Origin: Chloroflexota bacterium | Lineage (GTDB): Bacteria; Chloroflexota; Anaerolineae; Aggregatilineales; Phototrophicaceae | Direction: 5' to 3' | NCBI GenBank assembly: GCA_010092805.1 | Contig: JAADYY010000225.1 | Span: forward strand, 1 to 6,808 | Length of the DNA stretch: 6,808 nucleotides | Shown: positions 1 through 5,001 of the stretch, piece by piece | How positions within the stretch are numbered: position 1 is the stretch's first letter | Layout of the letters: every line of letters begins with the position of its first letter | The notes under the pieces: generated by a model | Database searches by the model: none | What the model was told of the DNA's origin: nothing | The model's input: the letters and a program-made list of their open reading frames with translations, nothing else | Position numbers and translations under genes: made by a program

Positions 1-57
1 AGTAAGCGCTCGCTGAAGCCCGCACCTCATGATGAACGCGGCTGGGGGGTCACCTGA
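1..57 (+). CDS. Possible C-terminal end of a convergent gene (18 codons visible)
   Basis: The plus-strand frame starting at base 1 is open and ends with TGA at 55-57, giving SKRSLKPAPHDERGWGVT. The other two plus-strand frames are closed early by TAA at 3-5 and TGA at 14-16. If real, this is the tail of a gene convergent with the Nudix operon, sharing the hairpin at 39-71. Eighteen codons are too few for identification, and an open frame this short could be chance. Confidence 0.2.
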   Translation, partial: SKRSLKPAPHDERGWGVT

Positions 58-71
58 TGATCGCCCAGCCG
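39..71. terminator. GC-rich inverted repeat after the Nudix gene, possible terminator
   Basis: CGGCTGGG (39-46) and CCCAGCCG (64-71) form a perfect 8 bp stem with a 17-nt loop, starting about 30 nt after the Nudix-GNAT stop codon. On the minus strand it is not followed by a T-run. On the plus strand it is followed by TTGTTGATT, which is moderately T-rich. It may therefore end the minus-strand operon, a convergent plus-strand gene, or both. Position and symmetry support this; the missing U-tract weakens it. Confidence 0.4.
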
Positions 72-102
72 TTGTTGATTCCGGTCGCCTCGATGCATGT
101 GA

Positions 103-1083
103 TCAGGAGAGGGGGATGCAGGCCAGCGTCGTGATGTGCGCGTCGTCCGGCACCAGATCAAACTGGGGGTTGTCGCCTGTGTTGACCATCAAATAATTGA
201 GGTGCAGCGCTTGGGCATGACGTTTGGCCGCTTCCAGCAGCGCCGTGCCCACCCCGCGCCGCTGATACGTCGGCAGCACCGCCATGTCGTTGATCAGGCC
301 GCGCCCCTCGGTGAGCGCACGCACCACCGACAGCGCCACAAACCCGATGATGATCGGCGGCTGCTGATTGGCTTCCGCCACGAACACCTGCACACTCTCG
401 ATCTCGCGGAAGCGGACGACCACCTCATGCCACTGCTCGCGCGTCATCCCCCGGTACGCCGGGATCAGGTTGAGCAGCGCCACGACTTCGTGAGCGTCGG
501 CGGCGGTCGCCGGGCGGATCGAAAACTCAGGCGGGGTGAGCGGCGCACGGCTGCCCCCCGGCGCGCCGTTGGCCCCGGCGGGTTGGCGCTGCTGCCACAA
601 CGCGATCATCTCGCGGTGGGTGCGGAAGGGCAGCAGCGGCAGTTCCTCCGGCTTGAACACGCGGGCTTCACTGGCGTCATCCCCGGCACGGAGTTCGCCG
701 CCGATGGGATGCGCTCGGTAAAAGATCATGATCCCGCTGGTCGGCGGCCCCTCCGGGAACGAATTCACGCTGCTCAGTTCGGTCAGCGTGACTTTCAGGC
801 CGGTTTCTTCCTCCGCCTCGCGGATGGCGGCTTCTTCGGCGCTCTCATCCGCCTCAATGTAGCCGCTGGGCAGCGTCCATTCGTCTTTGTGCGGCGCGTT
901 CGCCCGCTTGATGAGCACCACGCCACCATCCATCTCGATCAAGATGCCCACCACCGGCACCGGGTTGACGTAATGAATGTAGCTGCATTTGGGGCAGGCC
1001 TGCCGCAGCCGCCCGCCCTCCTCACGTTCCGACAGCGGGGTATACCCGCAGTTGGGGCAGAAAGTGAGCCGTTTTGCCGCCAA
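103..1083 (-). CDS. Zinc-ribbon Nudix hydrolase fused to a GNAT acetyltransferase-like domain
   Basis: This 326 aa protein has three parts. Residues 1-40 form a zinc ribbon (FCPNCG with C9 and C12, then CPKC with C30 and C33, then YVNP) of the type found in front of many Nudix hydrolases. Residues about 42-165 are the Nudix domain with a perfect box G-x5-E-x7-REAEEETGL (G74, E80, R88, E89, E92, E93, G95), which binds metal and cleaves a nucleoside diphosphate linked to another group. The substrate cannot be read from the sequence; NAD(H), ADP-ribose or an oxidised nucleotide are all possible. After a Gly/Pro/Ala-rich linker (about 167-186), residues 187-326 resemble a GNAT N-acetyltransferase, starting FSIRPATAADA and containing the acetyl-CoA motif QRRGVG (274-279). 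The last GNAT strands (the usual FY..LGF region) are not recognisable, so this domain may be shortened. It starts with TTG one codon after the sigA stop, in the same frame, and is probably translated from the dnaG-sigA transcript. The Nudix assignment is firm, the GNAT assignment good, and the cellular role unknown. Confidence 0.92.
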   Translation of the reverse strand: MAAKRLTFCPNCGYTPLSEREEGGRLRQACPKCSYIHYVNPVPVVGILIEMDGGVVLIKRANAPHKDEWTLPSGYIEADESAEEAAIREAEEETGLKVTLTELSSVNSFPEGPPTSGIMIFYRAHPIGGELRAGDDASEARVFKPEELPLLPFRTHREMIALWQQRQPAGANGAPGGSRAPLTPPEFSIRPATAADAHEVVALLNLIPAYRGMTREQWHEVVVRFREIESVQVFVAEANQQPPIIIGFVALSVVRALTEGRGLINDMAVLPTYQRRGVGTALLEAAKRHAQALHLNYLMVNTGDNPQFDLVPDDAHITTLACIPLS

Positions 1084-1086
1084 ACG

Positions 1087-2730
1087 TCACATCTCCAGGT
1101 AGTCGCGGAGTTGGCGGCTGCGTGTGGGGTGGCGCAGCTTGCGCAGCGCCTTCGCTTCGATCTGGCGGATGCGTTCGCGCGTCACGCCGAAGTGCTTGCC
1201 GACCTCTTCCAGCGTGTGATCCTGCCCGTCGCTGAGGCCGAAGCGCAGTTCCAGCACTTCGCGTTCGCGCTCGCTGAGCACGCCCAACGCCGAGCGGATT
1301 TGCTCCTTCAGCAGTTGGCGGCTGGCCGCATCAACCGGGCCGGGCACCTTGTCATCCTCGATGAAATCACCGAGCAGGCTGTTGTCTTCCTGCCCGATGG
1401 GCATTTCCAGGCTCATCGGCTCCTGGCTCAGCCGCATGATCTTGCGGACTTTCTGGGCCGCACGCCGCAGCCGCCGCTGCAAGCCGGGGTCCATGCGCGA
1501 GCCTTCACGCCGGATCAGCTTGATGGCTTCGGTCTCTTCCGGCGTCAGGAAGTCCATCTCCAGCGCGATCTGCTCGGCGCTCGGCTCCGCGCCGAGTTCC
1601 TGCGTGAGCTGGCGCTGCACCCGCATCAGGCGGTTGATCGTCTCGACCATGTGCACCGGGATACGGATCGTGCGCGCCTGATCAGCAATCGCGCGGCTGA
1701 TCGCCTGCCGAATCCACCACGTCGCGTAAGTGCTGAACTTGTAGCCCTTCGTGTGGTCGAATTTGGCGACCGCGCGCAGCAAGCCGATGTTGCCTTCCTG
1801 AATCAGATCCAGGAAGTTGATGCCGCGCCCCATGTAGCGCTTGGCGACACTGACGACCAGACGCAGGTTGGCGCGGGTGAGCGCTTCGGCAGCGATTTCG
1901 GCGCGCTGCTCCACGCTGCTGAACATATCCGGCAGCCATTCCAGCGCGTCCAGGTCGGAGAGCAGCCATTCCTGCACCGCCCCCACCGACGGCAGCGCAC
2001 CTTCTTTGACGTAATGGCGGCTGATGCGCACCTGCTCACCGAACGGCAGCAGATACAACCCGTGCATCACCTCGAACAGCTTGCGCGCCATGTCCGTCCA
2101 GGCTTCGTCGCGGCCCCATTCGCGCTGACGCAGGTACACGCGAACGTACGACTTGCCGCTCACATCCCAGTCTTCGGTGAGCGCCTGCATCTCGTCGATC
2201 AACTGCTTCATATGGGGCGGCTCGGCGTCCAGCGTCTGCAAAGCTGTCAGCACCAGATCCCAGTTGTGCAGCACGTGTGCGTAAGCCGCCAGCACGATCT
2301 CGTAGTCGGGGGGCTGGGTATCATCCTGCTGTTCGCTGTGCAGCTTGTCGGTGAGCGTTTGCAGCAGCCGTTCGGCGGCAATCTGAATGCTCAACCACGT
2401 CTCGCGGTTGGTATCCAGCAGCGGCACCTGCCCAATCTCTTTGAGATACATGCGCACCGGGTCATCGGCCAGCGCCACCGTATCCACCCGCGCCCCTTCA
2501 TCGAGCATCAGGTTATCGTCATCGAGATCGTCGAGATCCTCATCGTCCGAGTCCGCCGTGTCGATGGCGTCGTCGTCTTTGGTGGCGATGCCGCGAAACA
2601 CCCCGTCATCATCGTCGAGATCGTCGTCTAAATCGAAATCCCCGTTGAGATCGTCGGCGTCTTCTTCGATAGTGACCTTGGGGAACTCGTTGGAAGTCCG
2701 CACATCTGCACGATTACGTTTTTTCGCCAT
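1087..2730 (-). CDS. sigA: Primary RNA polymerase sigma factor SigA/RpoD
   Basis: This is the housekeeping sigma factor that directs RNA polymerase to -10/-35 promoters. The ATG at 2730-2728 (547 aa, MAKKRNRADV) is preferred because GGA lies 7 nt before it. An in-frame GTG at 2748 (553 aa) lacks a Shine-Dalgarno sequence. The order is as follows: a very acidic N-terminal segment (about 22-79, rich in Asp and Glu); region 1.2 DPVRMYLKEIGQVPLL (about 90-105); a non-conserved helical-looking insertion of about 175 residues; region 2 from ANLRLVVSVAKRYMGRG, through DLIQEGNIGLLRAV and the -10 recognition stretch YATWWIRQAISRAI, to IRIPVHMVETINRL (about 287-368); region 3 with an extra segment of about 30 residues before SQEPMSLEMPIG; and region 4 with REREVLELRFGL and the -35 helix-turn-helix TLEEVGKHFGVTRERIRQIE (about 506-525). 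Regions 2 and 4 are intact, so this is group 1, not an ECF factor. It follows dnaG as in the macromolecular synthesis operon and is tightly coupled to the Nudix gene downstream. Confidence 0.98.
   Translation of the reverse strand: MAKKRNRADVRTSNEFPKVTIEEDADDLNGDFDLDDDLDDDDGVFRGIATKDDDAIDTADSDDEDLDDLDDDNLMLDEGARVDTVALADDPVRMYLKEIGQVPLLDTNRETWLSIQIAAERLLQTLTDKLHSEQQDDTQPPDYEIVLAAYAHVLHNWDLVLTALQTLDAEPPHMKQLIDEMQALTEDWDVSGKSYVRVYLRQREWGRDEAWTDMARKLFEVMHGLYLLPFGEQVRISRHYVKEGALPSVGAVQEWLLSDLDALEWLPDMFSSVEQRAEIAAEALTRANLRLVVSVAKRYMGRGINFLDLIQEGNIGLLRAVAKFDHTKGYKFSTYATWWIRQAISRAIADQARTIRIPVHMVETINRLMRVQRQLTQELGAEPSAEQIALEMDFLTPEETEAIKLIRREGSRMDPGLQRRLRRAAQKVRKIMRLSQEPMSLEMPIGQEDNSLLGDFIEDDKVPGPVDAASRQLLKEQIRSALGVLSEREREVLELRFGLSDGQDHTLEEVGKHFGVTRERIRQIEAKALRKLRHPTRSRQLRDYLEM
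1093..1096 (-). promoter_or_regulatory. Ribosome binding site GGAG deciding the TTG start of the Nudix gene
   Basis: GGAG lies inside the last codons of sigA (CTG GAG ATG TGA) and is 9 nt upstream of the TTG at 1083-1081. It supports TTG as the start of the Nudix-GNAT gene, since no ATG or GTG is available between the sigA stop and the first zinc-ribbon cysteine. Translation may also depend on ribosomes finishing sigA. Confidence 0.55.
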
Positions 2731-2777
2731 GCCTCTATCCAAATCCACTGACCGTATACAGCGCGGCCCGAGGCGGC

Positions 2778-4877
2778 TCAGCGCACTGAGGTTGCGTTGC
2801 CCTGCCGCTTCAGTTCCGCGTCAATCAACCCCGTCGCCAGGATCGACAGGGCGATCTGTGATTGGTAATCCGGGAGCACATCCGCCTGATCACCTGCCGG
2901 ATCATTTGGGGGTGCGCTCGGCTCGGATGGCTGCTCAAGCTGGAGCGCGATCAGCTCCCGCCGTTCGCGTTCCAGCCGCGCCTTGCGCAACCGCAGCGCT
3001 TGATGTTGCAGCCCGGCTTGATCATCAACCGCATACCGGGCGCTGCGCTGTAACAACGCTTGCAAATCGGGGGGGAAGCCGCCGCCGAGCTGCTGTCGCA
3101 TTTGCTCATCGTCGGTGGGGGCCAACAGCCGCTCGATCAACGCCACCGTTTGCCCATCGAGCTGGTCGCGCAAGTAGTCGAGCGGTGCCCGCGCATCCTG
3201 GCCGAGGGCGCGCTCGAACATCAGCATGAGCGCGTGAAAAATTGTGTCCCGCTCGAAATCATCCGCGCACAGATCGCGCAGCGGGCCGTCCGCCAGCGCC
3301 AAAGACTCACCGGCCAGCTCACGAAACGTGCGGTTGACCTGATACACCCGCTCCGGGCGGCGCAGCAAGCCGCGCAAACAGGCCGCTTCGAGCACGGTTT
3401 CGGGGCGCTCGTTGATCACGATGTGCAGCGGCGGGTCGCCGAACAGCGCGTCCTCACCCACCCCGTAGGCTTCCGGCGGCAGGTCGGGCGGGTCGTCAAG
3501 ATCGGGCGGCGGGGCCGGTGGTTCGGCAATGCGTGGCCCCGCTGCTGACGTGGGCGGCTGCCGCTGATCATTGGCCCAGCGCAGCAGATCATCTTCGCCG
3601 ATGCGCAGCTTCAGCGCCAACTTCTGCAGGTTGTCCTGTCGGTATAAATCGTTTTCGGACGCCAGCAGCAGCGGCAGCACGCGCCGCGCCGCCGCTTCGC
3701 GCTGCGGCAGGCTGGCGTTGGGGGGCAGGGCTGCGGTCTCTTGCCGGATCACGTAGTCGGCGACCGGGATCGCCGCTGTGACCAACGCTGGCCAGGCGTC
3801 CGGTGTTTCACGGATGAGATCGTCGGGGTCTTTGGCACCGGGCACAGCCAAAACCCGCATATCAATCGATAACTTGCCAGAATAATCGGCTTGCAGCACG
3901 TCCCGCGCCACTTCCAGGCTGCGGCGGGTGGCCGTTTGCCCGGCGGCGTCGGAATCGAGTGCCAGGATGATCGTATTGGCCCAGCGTGGTGCCACCAACT
4001 TGAGTTGTGTTTCGGTCAGCGCGGTGCCCATCTGCGCGACCACATCGGTATACCCGGCCTGATGCGCCTGAATCACATCCAGGTAGCCTTCGACGATCAC
4101 GACCGTCTCGGAATTGCGGATCGTCTGGGCCGCCCTATCCAGGCCGAAGAGCAGCCGCCCTTTATCGAACACCTGCGACTGCGGCGAATTGAGGTACTTG
4201 GCGCGCTCCTCCGGGTCGAGCGCCCGCGCACCAAAGCCGACCGTCCGCCCGCGCTCATCGCGGATGGGAATCATCAACCGATTGCGGAAGCGGTCATAAG
4301 TATTGCCCTGCTCGTTGCGCGTCGCCACGCCCGCTTCGACCAGCTCATCCGGGCTGTAGCCGAGCGCGGTCAGCGCATCGAGCAGGTGGCTCCAGCCGGG
4401 CGGCGCAAACCCGATCTGGAACGATTGGAGGGTCTCGTCGCTGAGGCCGCGCTTCGTCCGTGCATAGTTGAGCGCTGCCACAGCCTGCGGATCGTTTGAG
4501 TCAAACAGCCACTTGTGATAGAGATCGGCGGCCAGCTTCACCAGCCCGCGCAGCCGGTCGATCTTTTCGGTGTGTTCGCGCTGCTGCGGGGTTTGCTGCC
4601 GCACTTCCACCCCGGCCAGCTCGCCGAGGTTTTCCAGCGCTTCGCGGAACGACCAGCCGTGCTGCTTCATGGCGAAGCTGAAAATGTCGCCCCCCTCAGC
4701 GCACGCGCCGAAGCAGCGCCACGACTGCCGTTCCGGGTTGACGACGAACGAGGGTGTCCGCTCATTGTGGAAGGGGCACGGCGCTTTGTAGGTGCGCCCC
4801 GCCTTCTTGAGCGGCACGGTCTGCTGGATGTATGCCACAATATCCAGCCGGGCCTTAATTTCGTCCGCGACAGACAT
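2778..4877 (-). CDS. dnaG: DNA primase DnaG
   Basis: This primase makes the short RNA primers that start leading strands and Okazaki fragments at the replication fork, working with the DnaB-type helicase. The 699 aa product has the standard order. An N-terminal CHC2 zinc-binding domain has C34-P-F-H37 and C55-F-G-A-C59. It is followed by the catalytic core, with the basic stretch DRFRNRLMIPIRDERGRTVG (195-214), KYLNSPQSQVFDKG (227-240), and the TOPRIM motifs VEGYLDV (E263) and LDSDAAG (D308, D310), the expected metal ligands. A proline-rich linker (about 440-470) leads to a C-terminal region of about 230 residues that I cannot match to a specific helicase-binding domain by eye. The protein is longer than E. 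coli DnaG (581 aa), mostly in this C-terminal part. The second zinc half-site is Cys-x3-Cys where most DnaG have Cys-x2-Cys. The ATG start is fixed by the typical MSVADEIKARLDIV opening, although no strong ribosome binding site precedes it. The gene lies downstream of a consensus promoter and 47 bp upstream of sigA. Confidence 0.98.
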   Translation of the reverse strand: MSVADEIKARLDIVAYIQQTVPLKKAGRTYKAPCPFHNERTPSFVVNPERQSWRCFGACAEGGDIFSFAMKQHGWSFREALENLGELAGVEVRQQTPQQREHTEKIDRLRGLVKLAADLYHKWLFDSNDPQAVAALNYARTKRGLSDETLQSFQIGFAPPGWSHLLDALTALGYSPDELVEAGVATRNEQGNTYDRFRNRLMIPIRDERGRTVGFGARALDPEERAKYLNSPQSQVFDKGRLLFGLDRAAQTIRNSETVVIVEGYLDVIQAHQAGYTDVVAQMGTALTETQLKLVAPRWANTIILALDSDAAGQTATRRSLEVARDVLQADYSGKLSIDMRVLAVPGAKDPDDLIRETPDAWPALVTAAIPVADYVIRQETAALPPNASLPQREAAARRVLPLLLASENDLYRQDNLQKLALKLRIGEDDLLRWANDQRQPPTSAAGPRIAEPPAPPPDLDDPPDLPPEAYGVGEDALFGDPPLHIVINERPETVLEAACLRGLLRRPERVYQVNRTFRELAGESLALADGPLRDLCADDFERDTIFHALMLMFERALGQDARAPLDYLRDQLDGQTVALIERLLAPTDDEQMRQQLGGGFPPDLQALLQRSARYAVDDQAGLQHQALRLRKARLERERRELIALQLEQPSEPSAPPNDPAGDQADVLPDYQSQIALSILATGLIDAELKRQGNATSVR

Positions 4878-4923
4878 CGTTCGTTATGCAGCTCGTTTCG
4901 ATAAGGGCTGTTCCGACACCGCC

Positions 4924-4952
4924 ATTATACTCATCAATCGCCCGTCATACAA
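4924..4952 (-). promoter_or_regulatory. Sigma-70-type promoter for dnaG-sigA-Nudix
   Basis: On the minus strand TTGTAT (4952-4947) is followed by exactly 17 nt and then a consensus TATAAT (4929-4924). The -10 box is perfect and the -35 box matches TTGACA at four of six positions. The spacing is optimal for a housekeeping sigma factor. Transcription would start near 4917, giving a leader of about 40 nt before the dnaG ATG. Since sigA is the second gene of this transcript, the promoter is probably read by its own product. No extended -10 TGn is present. Confidence 0.75.
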
Positions 4953-4955
4953 TTC

Positions 4956-4963
4956 ACAATTGT
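4956..4963. repeat. 8 bp palindrome ACAATTGT abutting the -35 box
   Basis: ACAATTGT is a perfect 8 bp palindrome 3 bp upstream of the proposed -35 hexamer of the dnaG promoter. It lies in a locally AT-rich patch within otherwise GC-rich sequence, and part of it is repeated next to it (CAATTCACAATT on the plus strand). It could be an operator half, a short UP-like AT-rich element, or chance. No known operator is recognised. Confidence 0.3.
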
Positions 4964-4971
4964 TCGTCACC

Positions 4972-4993
4972 GATTAGGGATATGTGCCCAATC
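4972..4993 (-). terminator. Imperfect hairpin just after glyS, possible weak terminator
   Basis: On the minus strand GATTGGG, a 7-nt loop (CACATAT) and CCCTAATC can form a 7 bp stem with one bulged T. The hairpin begins 8 nt after the glyS TAA and ends upstream of the dnaG promoter, which is where a glyS terminator would be expected. It is not followed by a U-rich tract, so it is not a standard intrinsic terminator. It could instead be an mRNA 3'-end stabiliser or a chance structure. Confidence 0.3.
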
Positions 4994-5001
4994 CCCCGCC
5001 A

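Noticed and set aside
1682..2039. Short minus-strand frames of 95 and 78 codons inside sigA
   Set aside because: They are out-of-frame readings of conserved sigma region 2 and the insertion before it. The sigA frame is continuous, so they are not signs of a frameshift.
136..2631. Open plus-strand frame of about 831 codons, antisense to both the Nudix-GNAT gene and sigA
   Set aside because: The minus strand encodes unmistakable conserved domains over the same span. The antisense product is rich in His, Arg, Gln and Ala with no recognisable domain, as expected for the shadow of GC-rich codons with G/C third positions. Its unusual length reflects scarce stop codons in this composition and the fact that sigA and the Nudix gene share one frame.
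2494..2667. Repetitive GTC/ATC-rich DNA resembling a short tandem repeat
   Set aside because: The repetition comes from runs of Asp and Glu codons in the sigma factor N terminus. There is no constant repeat unit and no spacer pattern of a CRISPR or VNTR.
2731..2777. Possible separate promoter or terminator in the dnaG-sigA gap
   Set aside because: The 47 bp gap contains a GTATAC palindrome and some GC-rich sequence but no -35/-10 pair with proper spacing and no stem followed by a T-run.
2387..3229. Plus-strand open frame of 280 codons spanning the dnaG-sigA junction
   Set aside because: Its first part is a serine-rich low-complexity stretch (SSSRSSRSSSSES) that mirrors the acidic Asp/Glu codons of the sigma N terminus. 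The rest is antisense to dnaG. It is a shadow, not a gene.
3891..4499. Plus-strand open frame of 202 codons antisense to the DnaG catalytic core
   Set aside because: It lies opposite the TOPRIM domain of DnaG, has no domain of its own and no promoter or ribosome binding site that I can see.
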